64,000 bases of DNA from Dyadobacter flavalbus. GTDB lineage: Bacteria; Bacteroidota; Bacteroidia; Cytophagales; Spirosomataceae. The notes under the pieces are model-generated. The model searched no databases. It had not been told where the DNA came from and saw only the letters and a list, made by a program, of their open reading frames with translations. Where the stretch lies: NCBI RefSeq assembly GCF_006149045.1, contig NZ_VBSN01000073.1, forward strand, positions 1-64,000, in the 5' to 3' direction. A program made the translations under genes and the position numbers. How positions within the stretch are numbered: the first letter of the stretch is position 1; each line of letters begins with the position of its first letter. This document shows, piece by piece, positions 1-9,246 of the stretch.

Positions 1-760
1 CGGAAAGATACCCCAGGAACTCAGGCTTGGCATAAGCAGCAATTACGCTGGACTTGGCCTTTGCGGTCGGGATGTCGTGCAAATCACTGGCCGCATACAG
101 AAGGATACGGGATTTAAGCGCCAGCGCCGCTTCTTTGGTCGCACGGCCTTTGACCAGCGTCTTGCCTTCCAGCAGCATGGCCGCACTGTCGGCATTGGTT
201 ACAATGAAGCTGACGCATTCCTCAAAGGTGTTGCGGGCCACGGCATAATCCTCGTTCAAATCGTATACCTTGGTGATCAGCGGAACAGAGCCGTAGTAGC
301 GCACCAGCTGGTGGTAATAGTAGGCACGAAGGAAATAAGCTTCGCCCATCAGCCTGCTTTTCAGTGTCTCATCGGTGAAAGTGGCCGTTTTCAGGTTCTG
401 GATCGCGATGTTGGTCGAGCGGATACGCTGGTACATCGGGCTCCATCCGTAGGTATCGTCCACCCAGCCCAGGTTGGAAGGGCTCAGACTTCCTTCGTTG
501 ACCGTGTTGATGTTGCGGCCCGTATGCGTGAAGACGGCTTCGTCCGAGAGTGAAGCCAGCATCTGCTCGCTGAAACCACCCTGCTGAAGACCCGAGTAAA
601 TACCCGTTACAAATGCCTCGGAAAGTGCGCCGTCCGTCCAGACCTGCTCGCTTGCAATCTCGCTCGGAGGCGTTACGTCCAGAAAATCCGTGTCGCAGGA
701 CACCAGCCCGAATGTAGCCAGTGATGCAAAAAATAATATATTCTTATAATTGAATTTCAT
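1..760 (-). CDS. susD: SusD/RagB-family nutrient-binding lipoprotein (3' end outside window)
   Basis: The gene starts at the ATG complementary to 758-760 and runs off the left edge, so about 253 codons are visible of a family usually 450-600 residues long. The N-terminus MKFNYKNILFFASLATFG is a lipoprotein signal with the lipobox LVSC, giving a predicted acylated Cys22. The visible part has the alpha-helical SusD look, for example the stretch around LMGEAYFLRAYYYHQLVRYYG. SusD proteins sit on the cell surface and form a lid over the SusC porin, capturing oligosaccharides or other nutrients. It begins 9 bp after the susC stop, so the two are cotranscribed. The substrate cannot be read from the sequence; the glycan-active neighbours suggest a carbohydrate (inference). 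Confidence 0.93.
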   Translation of the reverse strand, partial: MKFNYKNILFFASLATFGLVSCDTDFLDVTPPSEIASEQVWTDGALSEAFVTGIYSGLQQGGFSEQMLASLSDEAVFTHTGRNINTVNEGSLSPSNLGWVDDTYGWSPMYQRIRSTNIAIQNLKTATFTDETLKSRLMGEAYFLRAYYYHQLVRYYGSVPLITKVYDLNEDYAVARNTFEECVSFIVTNADSAAMLLEGKTLVKGRATKEAALALKSRILLYAASDLHDIPTAKAKSSVIAAYAKPEFLGYLS

Positions 761-769
761 GTTTTGATC

Positions 770-3700
770 TTAGAAAGTTACACGTACGCCTGCATTAAGA
801 ACTCTTGACTGAGGATAATACTGTCCATTTGAAGAAGTGGATTCCGGATCCCAGATCTTGATCTTGTCAATGGTGAAAAGGTTCAGTCCGTTAACATAAA
901 TCCTCAGATTGCTCAAACCGATCTTGCTTCCTACTTCTGAAGGCAGGTTATAGCCCAGCTCAATGTTTTTAAGACGCAGGTAATTATTGCTTCTGATAAA
1001 ATAAGTGTTGGCACCGGCAATATCATTGTTTGTATAATAGGTATTGTTACGGTTGGCCAGACGCGGATCTACAGAACTTGGATTATCAATGGTCCAGCGG
1101 TGATCGTATGCATATTTCAGGAAGTTTCCGATATCGCCGGATTCTGTCTGACCGATGTACTGAAGACCGCCCATTGTACCCTGGAACAAAATAGCCAGGT
1201 CAAAAGCTTTGTATCCGAAGTTGAAGTTCGCACCTCCTGTGAAACGCGGACGGTTGGTTTTGTCAGAACGAAGTCTGTCATCAGCCGTAATTTTGCCATC
1301 CGGTTTGAAATCAGGGCCCGGGCCGCCGATGTCCTTGAACTTCATATCGCCGGGACGAAGCGATCCTGCAATAGCGCTGTAATCAATGGTGTTGGCATCA
1401 ATTTCAGCCTGATCTTTGAAAACACCGTCGTACTGATAAGCCAGGAATGAATTGTAAGGCATGCCGGTAGTTTGCTGATATGGCGGGTTACCCGGCGTTT
1501 CATCCCAGAATTTGATCTGGTTTTTGGCATAGCCTCCGTTTACACTTACAGAGTAAGTAAAGTCATTTATGCTTCCGTCATATCCGATTTTGAATTCCCA
1601 TCCTTTGTTCTGCAGTTTTCCAAGGTTCTGGGGAGGAAGTTTTCCGTCGATACCCGCAGATGAAGGCGTAGAACCGGTTTTCGGAATCAGGATATTGGAA
1701 CGGTTGTTTACAAAGTAGTCAAACTCAAAGTAAACCTTGTCGCGGAACAGTGTTCCTTCAATACCGAAGTTGCTGTTGTTTGCTACTTCCCAGGTAAAGC
1801 TGTTGTTTGCAACACGCGACTCAAGAAGCGTTTTGGCAACCTGATCGTTGATCACGTACTGGCCAAATCCCATTGTAGAAAGATACTGGTACTCAGCAAG
1901 GATTTCGGTTCCAAGGAAATAAGGCTCCGCTCCCATCTGTCCCCACGATCCGCGCAGTTTCACGTTGTTCAGGAAATTGATGTTGTTTTTCCAGAAACCT
2001 TCTTCCGAAATTCTCCATCCGGCAGAAATACCCGGGAAGAAACCGAAACGGCCGTCTTTTGGAAACACGTAAGAACCGTCTACACGCCACAGGAATTCAG
2101 CAAGATACTTTTCTTTGAAGTTGTAACCTGCACGACCGAAATAGCTCAAACGGGCACGCTGATAAAGATCTGTGTTGTTAAGGGTTGTACCGTTCAATGT
2201 AGCCGTTCCCGAGTTTCCGATATTCTGCTCAGGCGTTCCGCCGGCAAACAACTGATCCACGATGGGTGACACAAAGTAGCGGCGGTATGCAAAGAAACCG
2301 TCGGCATCCACTTTTTCACGCTGGATACCAGCCATTACATTGAAATTGTGCGATCCGATTGATTTCTCATAGGAAACCTGGCCTGTAAGCTGTATCGATA
2401 ATTCCTGAGATGCCGTTTCCGTCAGACGCGGATCATTGAAAGTAGAGCGTACAGAACCTGTCAGCAGCGGGCTGGTGCCGTCTGCTTCAAAGGATGTTTT
2501 GTCCCAGTAATACAATGTCCACGGTTTCTGGAACGATTTCTGACGACGTACCTGCTTATCCACTGCAGCCATGGCAGTTACTTTCAATCCGTTTACACCC
2601 GGAACAAGGATTTCCAGCGTTCCATTGGTCTGGATATAATCCCTTTTGTCATTGTTGTAACCGGTTGTATTGGTCGTAATCACGGCCGGGTTTTGTCCGT
2701 TTTCAATATCCGGGCCCGGACGTCCGTCTGGCCAGATGGCGATTTCAGTCGGCTTTCCGCGCATCAGCATACGGAAAATATCGCCTGCGCCACCGCCATT
2801 CGGGAAGCGGCGGTCTTCTTCACGTAGAGCTACTCCAAGATTTGCATTTACATATTTGTTGATTTTGGTATCCAGATTGACACGCATGTCATACTGCTTG
2901 TAACCTGTTGCGGAGTTGATATAATTTCCCTCCTGATTGATGTGTCCAAGCGACGCCAGATATCTGATATTTTCGCTTCCGCCCGTCAACTGAAGATTGT
3001 GACGTTGCTGCGGTGCCCATTTCCGGATTACCGAACCGTACCAGTCTGTATTCGGGTGCAGCAAAGGATCCGATCCATTGGTAAATTTATTGATGTCATC
3101 CGGAGTAAAAACCGCGCTCAGTACGTTTCCGTTGTCCGTTCTTGTATAGGATCCGTTTGTATTGAAGCCCTGCAATGCATTTCCCCACTGTCCGACCGGA
3201 AGGTTGTCGTAAATCTGCAACTCGTTACGGATTGTAGCGTACTCACGTGCGTTTGACATGGTTGGTGTGCGGGTTGGCTGCGACATTCCAAGGTTAAGGT
3301 CATAAGCCAATTGCGGCTTGCCTGATTTTCCACGCTTGGTGGTGATCAGTATTACACCGTTTCCTGCACGCGAACCATAAATAGCAGCCGCAGCATCTTT
3401 CAGAACGGAAATACTTTCAATGTCGGCCGGATTGATACGGTCCAGACCGCCGCTACGGTTGGGAACGCCATCCACAACGATCAGTGCATTGCTGTTACCC
3501 AGCGAGTTAGTTCCACGAATACGGATTGCCGATCCGTCATAACCCGGCTCACCGCTGGACTGTACGGCAGAAACGCCCGGAAGACGACCGCCCAGCGTGT
3601 TGGAAAGGTTGGCAGCAGGCGCTTTCTGAAGCTCCGCTCCTTTTACAGCTGTAACCGAGCCGGTAAGCGTTGCCTTCTTGGCTGTACCGTAACCCACAAC

Positions 3701-4045
3701 CACTACTTCTTCAAGGGCTTTGGTATCGGAAAGCATTTTTACATCCAGATTGGTCTTATTGCCCAAGGGTATTTCCTGTGTAACGTAACCAATAAAGGAA
3801 AACACAAGGGTACTTGTTCCGGGCGAATTCAAGGTATAGTTACCTTCCAGATCGGTAACCGTGCCGACAGAAGTTCCTTTTACTACCACACTTACTCCCG
3901 GCAATCCCTGCCCTTGCTCATCATTTACTTTCCCTTTTACCGTAACATCCTGAGCAAATGCTGCGGTCATGACACACATGGTCATTAAAAGCGAAAATAA
4001 GTACCGGGTTAAGGTCCGGTCCCTGCTGGTTTTAAAAATCCCCAT
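770..4045 (-). CDS. susC: SusC/RagA-family TonB-dependent outer-membrane transporter
   Basis: This 1091-residue protein has a signal peptide ending near TAAFAQ. A carboxypeptidase-regulatory-like domain follows at about residues 33-110 (VKGKVNDEQGQGLPGVSVVV), then the conserved EEVVVVGYGTAKK segment, a plug domain to about residue 240 (ILITTKRGKSG at its end), and a C-terminal beta-barrel ending in aromatic V-T-F. This is the full SusC architecture and a normal length. It imports a ligand across the outer membrane using TonB energy, with the SusD lipoprotein encoded 9 bp downstream. No sigma/anti-sigma pair or hybrid regulator adjoins it. A 620 bp AT-rich gap upstream suggests its own promoter, but I could not find a clear TAnnTTTG element there. 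Confidence 0.96.
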   Translation of the reverse strand: MGIFKTSRDRTLTRYLFSLLMTMCVMTAAFAQDVTVKGKVNDEQGQGLPGVSVVVKGTSVGTVTDLEGNYTLNSPGTSTLVFSFIGYVTQEIPLGNKTNLDVKMLSDTKALEEVVVVGYGTAKKATLTGSVTAVKGAELQKAPAANLSNTLGGRLPGVSAVQSSGEPGYDGSAIRIRGTNSLGNSNALIVVDGVPNRSGGLDRINPADIESISVLKDAAAAIYGSRAGNGVILITTKRGKSGKPQLAYDLNLGMSQPTRTPTMSNAREYATIRNELQIYDNLPVGQWGNALQGFNTNGSYTRTDNGNVLSAVFTPDDINKFTNGSDPLLHPNTDWYGSVIRKWAPQQRHNLQLTGGSENIRYLASLGHINQEGNYINSATGYKQYDMRVNLDTKINKYVNANLGVALREEDRRFPNGGGAGDIFRMLMRGKPTEIAIWPDGRPGPDIENGQNPAVITTNTTGYNNDKRDYIQTNGTLEILVPGVNGLKVTAMAAVDKQVRRQKSFQKPWTLYYWDKTSFEADGTSPLLTGSVRSTFNDPRLTETASQELSIQLTGQVSYEKSIGSHNFNVMAGIQREKVDADGFFAYRRYFVSPIVDQLFAGGTPEQNIGNSGTATLNGTTLNNTDLYQRARLSYFGRAGYNFKEKYLAEFLWRVDGSYVFPKDGRFGFFPGISAGWRISEEGFWKNNINFLNNVKLRGSWGQMGAEPYFLGTEILAEYQYLSTMGFGQYVINDQVAKTLLESRVANNSFTWEVANNSNFGIEGTLFRDKVYFEFDYFVNNRSNILIPKTGSTPSSAGIDGKLPPQNLGKLQNKGWEFKIGYDGSINDFTYSVSVNGGYAKNQIKFWDETPGNPPYQQTTGMPYNSFLAYQYDGVFKDQAEIDANTIDYSAIAGSLRPGDMKFKDIGGPGPDFKPDGKITADDRLRSDKTNRPRFTGGANFNFGYKAFDLAILFQGTMGGLQYIGQTESGDIGNFLKYAYDHRWTIDNPSSVDPRLANRNNTYYTNNDIAGANTYFIRSNNYLRLKNIELGYNLPSEVGSKIGLSNLRIYVNGLNLFTIDKIKIWDPESTSSNGQYYPQSRVLNAGVRVTF

Positions 4046-4665
4046 AGATCAATTGCTTAATTGTAAATAGTTAAAAAATAATAAAAATTAAAAAAATCCT
4101 ATTCTTACCATTGTTCACTTTGTTTTGTCATGTAGGCTTCATAAAGGTTTAGTGTCTATTTTACACAATTAATTAAACTAAAAAAACGAAATGTCCAATT
4201 CTGCCGGAGCCGCAGTTATTGCCGGAAAAATTTTTGTAATAAAAAAAAGGAAATTAAGTGTGATTTGAACCTTATTCTGAAAATTCCCGGCTCAGATCGG
4301 ATCTGGATTGCAATGATCCATCTGTACAAAAAGATATGAAATTATTTACATAAACAAGCATTCACGTTTTCTGAATATGTTTTCTTAGAAAAGAACCAAT
4401 ATACAACAACGAATAATGCTTGTACAATGATAAGGAGCAATAAAATAATATGATTAATAGACTTAAGTTGATTTTATCAATTCCGTCACCGCTTTCCACT
4501 TTCAAATCCCTGAACAAAGCCAAATCTGTCATGCTGTCTTAATAACCACAAACTTTATTATTTTATTATATTTAAAGAAGAAATATTTACATTTTAAAAT
4601 ATTTGTATATATTTCAGGTTACTTCTGCTTTTGTGTTCATTTGGCAGTTCCTGAAAAATTACAAT
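4046..4665. other. AT-rich intergenic gap upstream of susC
   Basis: No credible gene in 620 bases. It must hold the susC promoter and 5' leader, because susC reads leftward from 4045. The sequence is rich in A/T runs. I found no perfect TAnnTTTG on the minus strand and no clear intrinsic terminator for the dehydrogenase gene ending at 4666. Confidence 0.6.
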
Positions 4666-5448
4666 TCAGCGCGCAGTCCAGCCGCCGTCAACCGTAAGGA
4701 TAGAACCCACCATATAACTCGCCGCATCACTGGAAAGAAAGATGGCGGCGCCCTGGATTTCCCGTAAATTGCCCCAGCGCTGAAGTGCCGTTGTGTTCAG
4801 GATTTTCCTGGCTTCGTCGCTGTCTGCAATCGGAAGGTTCATTTCGGTAAGGAAAGGGCCCGGACAAATTGCATTGACCAGAATGTTGAACGGGGCAAGT
4901 TCCAGCGCCAGCGCGCGCGTCATCTGTACAACGGCTCCTTTGCTGGAAGTGTAAGGTGTGCGGTTTTCCAGCCCGACCAGCCCGAGCGTACTGGCCAGAT
5001 TAATGATCCTGCCGCTTTTCTGCAGCTTCATATAAGGCGTAACGGCACGTGAGGAAAGCCATGTGCCGTTTACATTCACATTCATCACCTGATTGAAATC
5101 CGCCGGAGAAAGTACATCAATTGCACCGCGGATGTTGATACCGGCACTGTTGATCAGAATATCAATTTTCCCGAAAGTTTCTGCGGCGAATGCAGCCATG
5201 CCATCCGCTTCTTCCACATTCGTGATGTCGGCTGCAAAAGAAACGATCCGCGTATCATACGGTTTGCCGAGTGCGGCCGCACTCGCCTGCCCTTCTGCGG
5301 CATTGCGGTTTACCAGCATTATATCGGCTCCGGCAGAAGCCAGCCCGGCTGCCATCGCAAAGCCGAGCCCTTTGGAACCGCCCGTGATAACTGCCGTTTT
5401 TCCGGTAAGATCAAACTGTCTGATGCCCGGAAGTAGCTCTTTGTCCAT
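4666..5448 (-). CDS. SDR-family dehydrogenase (gluconate 5-dehydrogenase-like)
   Basis: A 260-residue classical short-chain dehydrogenase, presumably cytoplasmic and NAD(P)-dependent. Visible motifs are the cofactor glycine motif TGGSKGLG near residue 19, NSAG near residue 98, a catalytic YTSSK (YxxxK) near residue 168, and the PG loop ICPGPFLTEM. The C-terminal ending SILTVDGGW is typical of sugar or sugar-acid oxidoreductases such as gluconate 5-dehydrogenase or 2-deoxygluconate dehydrogenase; the exact substrate is inference. It starts 6 bp after the stop of the esterase and is the last gene of the operon that begins with the Gfo/Idh/MocA gene at 7822. A role in reducing or oxidising the sugar released by that operon is plausible. 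Confidence 0.9.
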   Translation of the reverse strand: MDKELLPGIRQFDLTGKTAVITGGSKGLGFAMAAGLASAGADIMLVNRNAAEGQASAAALGKPYDTRIVSFAADITNVEEADGMAAFAAETFGKIDILINSAGINIRGAIDVLSPADFNQVMNVNVNGTWLSSRAVTPYMKLQKSGRIINLASTLGLVGLENRTPYTSSKGAVVQMTRALALELAPFNILVNAICPGPFLTEMNLPIADSDEARKILNTTALQRWGNLREIQGAAIFLSSDAASYMVGSILTVDGGWTAR

Positions 5449-5454
5449 GCGTAA

Positions 5455-6315
5455 TCAATATTGATGAAATGCCTGCGATACAAATTCCAGCACCGTGGGC
5501 AGCGAAGCACGCCAGTAAGTCCAGTTATGCGCACCGTCGCGGATACGGAACTCGTGCGGGATTTCCTTTTTGCGGAGTGCAATGTGCACCAGGCTGTTTC
5601 CTTCGTACAGAAAGTCATCATCACCGCAGTCTATAAACCAGCGCACTGCTTTTTTCTGGTCATCCGGCATGCTATTGATCAGCGCCAGTGCGCTATGCCT
5701 GTTGTAATACGAAGCAACGGTTGAATCCTGCACGTTCGGATTGTTCCTGAGCAGGTTCTTTTTCGCATCTTCCAATGTAATCGGACCGGTGGATGCACTC
5801 AGCGGACAGGCGGATGAAAACAGTTCGGGATGATGCAGGGCATACATGAAGCTGCCGCCTCCGCCCATAGAAAGCCCGGCAACGGCGCGGTACTTTTTTT
5901 CTCCTTTGATCCGGTATTTCTTTTCCACAAACGGCATCAGCTCTTGGAAAAAGAAGTCTTCGTACGGCCAGTCGCCTTTTACATCGTTGAAATAGCCTCT
6001 TCATCCGGTATCTGCATCGGGCATGACAATGATCATCGGCGTTGCCGTGCCTTCACGAATGGCCTTGTCCGCAATATTCAGCACTTCGCCAAACTGTACC
6101 CAGCCTGTATGATTATCACCGGCACCGTGTAAAAGGTAAAGTACCGGATAACTTCTTTCAGAAGTCGCATAATCGGGAGGCAGGTAAATGGCGAACTTTC
6201 TTTCCGATTTTAACAGCTTGCTCGGAAGCGATAAATTGTCCAGCACTTTGCCGGACTGTGCAAATGTGCAGACGGATGTTACAAAAAACAGGCAGGAGAA
6301 TACGACAGATTTCAT
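5455..6315 (-). pseudogene. Secreted esterase (PF00756-like) interrupted by one in-frame TGA
   Basis: Read from the ATG at 6313-6315, the frame gives a signal peptide (MKSVVFSCLFFVTSVCTFAQ), then YLPPDYATSERSYPVLYLLHG and IIVMPDADTG. A TGA at 6001-6003 follows, and the same frame continues as RGYFNDVKGDWPYEDFF and the nucleophile elbow GLSMGGGG to a stop at 5455-5457. Both halves align to a single alpha/beta-hydrolase esterase of the esterase-D/feruloyl-esterase type, about 286 codons, with nothing missing except the stop. The catalytic Ser, Asp and His all lie after the TGA, so the truncated product would be inactive; a restart at the Met codon at 5937 would lack the signal peptide and oxyanion segment. 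A point mutation (for example from CGA or TGG), a sequencing error or readthrough would all explain it. It lies in an operon with the oxidoreductase upstream and the SDR downstream. Confidence 0.85.
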
Positions 6316-6442
6316 TATTGGTGTAATGGATTTTGTTTCTGACCGTATAAAGTTTCCGGCGCGGGATTTTCTACTTCCTGTATATTGCGCGAATATGGAT
6401 GCCAGCCATGATTTTGTACTGCACACAACCAGCTGTAACTGC

Positions 6443-7822
6443 TTATTTTTTCTTCAGTTTCATCTCCACGGGATCCCAGTGAATTACTTTTTTGGAAAAA
6501 TAGCTTTCATTGCACGCCAGTACCGGCGCAGCGGCACGGTAGCCAAAAACGGGATCTTCAACGGTGCCGAGGCTGCCTTTTTTCACATTCTCAAAGAAAT
6601 CACGAAAGTGACTGGCATGTGGGTCATCGTCTTTCGGCGCTTCGAATCTTATTTCCTTTACGGGCTCTGCCTTGCGGGTTTCCTGGGGGAACTGCGCTTC
6701 ATACTGCTTTTTGAATTCTTTTTGCTCGCTTACAGAAAAAGTGTTGTAGCTGTCGTACCCGCCGAAGCCCGGCGCTTCAGGCAGTTTTTTCTTTGTCAGA
6801 ACCAAATGGTCTTCCGTAAATTCCAGCTGTCCCTCAGTTCCTATGATTCTTGTGTTGTTGACAATGGCGCCTGCATTCGCAAAATTCACCCGCAGTACCA
6901 TCTGAAAACTGGCGTTAACTGCTGTTTTGGGATAATCCAGTATGGAAACCATTACATCGGGAACATCGCGGCCATCCTTCCAGTAACTCAGACCGCCGGA
7001 GGAAAAAATGCGCTCGGGCCCCAGTGAATTGGTCACGAAATGAACACCGGTAATCAAGTGCACATACAAGTCGCCTGCAACGCCCGTACCGTAATCTCTG
7101 TAATTGCGCCATCTGAAAAAACGTTTGGCATCAAACGGCACTTTGGGCGCATCGCCCAGAAAAGTGTCCCAGTCCAGCGTTTTTGTGGAAGCGTCCGTCG
7201 GAATGGAGTAATTCCATGCGCCGATGGCATTGAAGCGGTCATTATTGGATTCTACATAATTGATTTCACCGATTTCGCCCGCCTGATACAATCTTTTCAC
7301 TTCTTTAAACGCCGCCGAACTGATGCTCTGGCTGCCGATCTGCATGGTTTTACCGGATTTTTTCCAGGCTTCGATCACAGACGGCCCTTCCTGAATATGA
7401 TGCACCATGGGCTTTTCACAATACACATGCTTTCCGGCTGCAAGTGACGCTTTGGTGATGTGGTCATGCCAATGGTCCGGCGTCACGACGAGTACGGCGT
7501 CAATGTCTTTTCTTTCCAGAATCTGGCGGTAATCGCGGGTTGTAAAAATGTCTTTTCCAAACAGTTCTTTCACACGCGTAAGCCGGCCGTCGTACAGATC
7601 CGCTGCTGCCACAAATTCCGCATCCGGCGTTCCCCGCAAAGCGGCGTTTGTATCACTGTGTCCCTGAATGCCCATTCCGATCGTTGCAAACCGGATTTTA
7701 TCATTGGGACTGATTTTTTTGAAATCCTTGATAATGCTGAAAGGCTTGGCAATGCTTTCGGTAGCCAGCAACGCCGAAGCAGCCGTAACGCTTTTGATAA
7801 AATGCCTGCGGTGAGGATTCAT
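6443..7822 (-). CDS. Tat-exported Gfo/Idh/MocA-family oxidoreductase
   Basis: Predicted 459 residues from the ATG at 7822; a longer frame with a TTG start at 7900 exists, but the ATG places a proper Tat signal (MNPHRRHFIKSVTAASALLA) at the N-terminus. The dinucleotide-binding fold follows with IGMGIQGHSDTNAAL, and the family motif CEKP is in KHVYCEKPMVHH. The C-terminal alpha/beta domain ends at VEMKLKKK. Members oxidise or reduce sugars and sugar derivatives with tightly bound NAD(P); Tat export of a folded cofactor enzyme puts it in the periplasm. It heads a minus-strand operon with the esterase and the SDR. Known Bacteroidota relatives act as glucoside 3-dehydrogenases; whether this one does is inference. 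Confidence 0.9.
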   Translation of the reverse strand: MNPHRRHFIKSVTAASALLATESIAKPFSIIKDFKKISPNDKIRFATIGMGIQGHSDTNAALRGTPDAEFVAAADLYDGRLTRVKELFGKDIFTTRDYRQILERKDIDAVLVVTPDHWHDHITKASLAAGKHVYCEKPMVHHIQEGPSVIEAWKKSGKTMQIGSQSISSAAFKEVKRLYQAGEIGEINYVESNNDRFNAIGAWNYSIPTDASTKTLDWDTFLGDAPKVPFDAKRFFRWRNYRDYGTGVAGDLYVHLITGVHFVTNSLGPERIFSSGGLSYWKDGRDVPDVMVSILDYPKTAVNASFQMVLRVNFANAGAIVNNTRIIGTEGQLEFTEDHLVLTKKKLPEAPGFGGYDSYNTFSVSEQKEFKKQYEAQFPQETRKAEPVKEIRFEAPKDDDPHASHFRDFFENVKKGSLGTVEDPVFGYRAAAPVLACNESYFSKKVIHWDPVEMKLKKK

Positions 7823-7879
7823 GATGGAAATGGCCGGATGTGTGAACAATAACAGTAAACTAAAATAAGCATAAATGCG

Positions 7880-8362
7880 ATGGAAAATGATCAGCAACAA
7901 AAATTAATCAGCGAACTGGTATTTTTGATTGAAAAAGGAAATGCACACGTTTCCATGGAAGATGCCGTTTCCGGGCTTCCTGCAAACATGCGCACCATAA
8001 TCCCAGAAAACCTTCCTTACAGTATCTGGCAGCTCATTGAACACATCCGGATTGCGCAGAAGGATATTCTTGATTTCTGTGTTTCCGAAGATCATGAAAA
8101 ACTGGCGTGGCCGGACGATTACTGGACAGAACCGGTGGAAAATATTAACGATAAAACGTGGGAAAATGCCTTGAATGAAATCAAACAGGACCGTCAGCGT
8201 TTTCTTGACCTTCTTCATGATGAACAGACAGACTTGTTCAGTCCGATTGAATGGGGCGACGGCCAGACGATTTTGCGCGAGGCCATGCTGATCGCAGACC
8301 ACAATGCGTATCATACGGCTGAAATAGTGGTGATCCGCCGGATGCTCGGATGCTGGCGTTAA
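7880..8362 (+). CDS. DinB-like four-helix metal-binding protein
   Basis: 160 residues, all-helical. The three histidines that form the DinB/YfiT metal site are visible: His55 in QLIEHIRIAQ, and His141 and His145 in ADHNAYHTAEI. The length matches the DinB superfamily (about 150-170). Such proteins bind a divalent metal and many act as thiol-dependent transferases, but the exact reaction of most members is unknown. It is divergent from the Gfo/Idh/MocA gene on the other strand (start at 7822), so the two share a 57 bp promoter region. No direct link to sugar metabolism can be shown. Confidence 0.82.
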   Translation: MENDQQQKLISELVFLIEKGNAHVSMEDAVSGLPANMRTIIPENLPYSIWQLIEHIRIAQKDILDFCVSEDHEKLAWPDDYWTEPVENINDKTWENALNEIKQDRQRFLDLLHDEQTDLFSPIEWGDGQTILREAMLIADHNAYHTAEIVVIRRMLGCWR

Positions 8363-8423
8363 TGTCTGCAGTGAGATGCTTTTTGTAAAACGTGAAATGT
8401 TCCGGTGATGTGAAAATGAATTT

Positions 8424-9065
8424 TCAGAGTTCTTTAATGTAGATGTCTTTGTATGCAATGAGGGCTTTTCCTCCGCCGTGAACCTGAAGGGCAATCAGTC
8501 CTTTCTGCGGAACGGATTTGTCCGGTTCTGTGTAATCCACGGTTTGTGTGCCGTTAAGAAAGATACGAATGCGGCCGTTTTCGCTTCTTATTTCGTAATC
8601 GTTCCATTCATTGGCTTTCAGGACTTTTCTGACCGTTGCAGAGTCCGGCCCGATCAGCGTTTTGTTTCTTCTGGATTCATCGTAAAGGCTAGCCCAGTAA
8701 CCATTTCCCAGATCTGCCTGGTATCCGATCATTTCATAGGCTGGATCCTTGGCTCTTACGCTGTGAAACTGAACGCCGCCGTTGATAAAACCTTCTGTAC
8801 CGGAAAATTTGAATTTTAGTTTTAAGATATAATTGGCGTAGCTTTTGCGGGTACAGATGAACTCATTGTGCGGAACCGTTTCCGTTAAAGATCCGCCCGT
8901 AAGTGCCTGATCAACAATTTTCCACGTTTTTACCGTATCGCCTTCCCAGCCGTTGAACGTCTTGCCGTCAAAAAGCGCAACTTGCGATTGGGCAGGAAAA
9001 GTTATGCAGCTCATTACTACCGAAAAAACGGCAAAGACAACAGATTCAGGCATTTTCAATTTCAT
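8424..9065 (-). CDS. Secreted DUF1080 protein (3-keto-disaccharide hydrolase family)
   Basis: 213 residues with a signal peptide ending near FPAQSQ, then a concanavalin-like beta-sandwich. Hallmarks of PF06439 are visible: VALFDGKTFNGWEG at the start of the domain, WKIVDQALTGG, GGVQFHS in the middle, NEWNDYEIRSENGRIRIFLNG, and the closing GLIALQVHGGG. Members act on 3-keto-glycosides formed by Gfo/Idh/MocA dehydrogenases, or simply bind glycans; both are known for the family. It lies near such a dehydrogenase (7822-6443) and two TIM-barrel isomerase-like proteins (12-16 kb), which supports the 3-keto glycoside reading. It is a single gene on the minus strand, divergent from the PAS kinase at 9247. 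Confidence 0.88.
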   Translation of the reverse strand: MKLKMPESVVFAVFSVVMSCITFPAQSQVALFDGKTFNGWEGDTVKTWKIVDQALTGGSLTETVPHNEFICTRKSYANYILKLKFKFSGTEGFINGGVQFHSVRAKDPAYEMIGYQADLGNGYWASLYDESRRNKTLIGPDSATVRKVLKANEWNDYEIRSENGRIRIFLNGTQTVDYTEPDKSVPQKGLIALQVHGGGKALIAYKDIYIKEL

Positions 9066-9246
9066 GGGCTCCTATGGTTAGCAAAAGAAAATTTTCTTAG
9101 ATCATAAAAGTCTTCCGGTTTAAAACTTTACTATATGTGCCCGGTATATGCATTATAATTAATATCAGTATTTTTACTGAAAATAATTGTTTGTCCCGCG
9201 TTTGTTACAGATTATACAAGCCAAAGTATATGCAGATCATTTTTAA

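Noticed and set aside
4046..4665. Riboswitch or sRNA in the susC leader
   Set aside because: Only AT-rich runs were seen; no paired stems of note or known aptamer core.
6001..6003. TGA read as selenocysteine
   Set aside because: The position is a loop of the esterase without a catalytic cysteine role, the catalytic residues are all elsewhere, and I saw no SECIS-like hairpin. A nonsense change is simpler.
7823..7900. N-terminal extension of the oxidoreductase from the TTG at 7900
   Set aside because: It would bury the Tat signal in the middle of a leader and overlaps the divergent DinB-like gene start; the ATG at 7822 is preferred.
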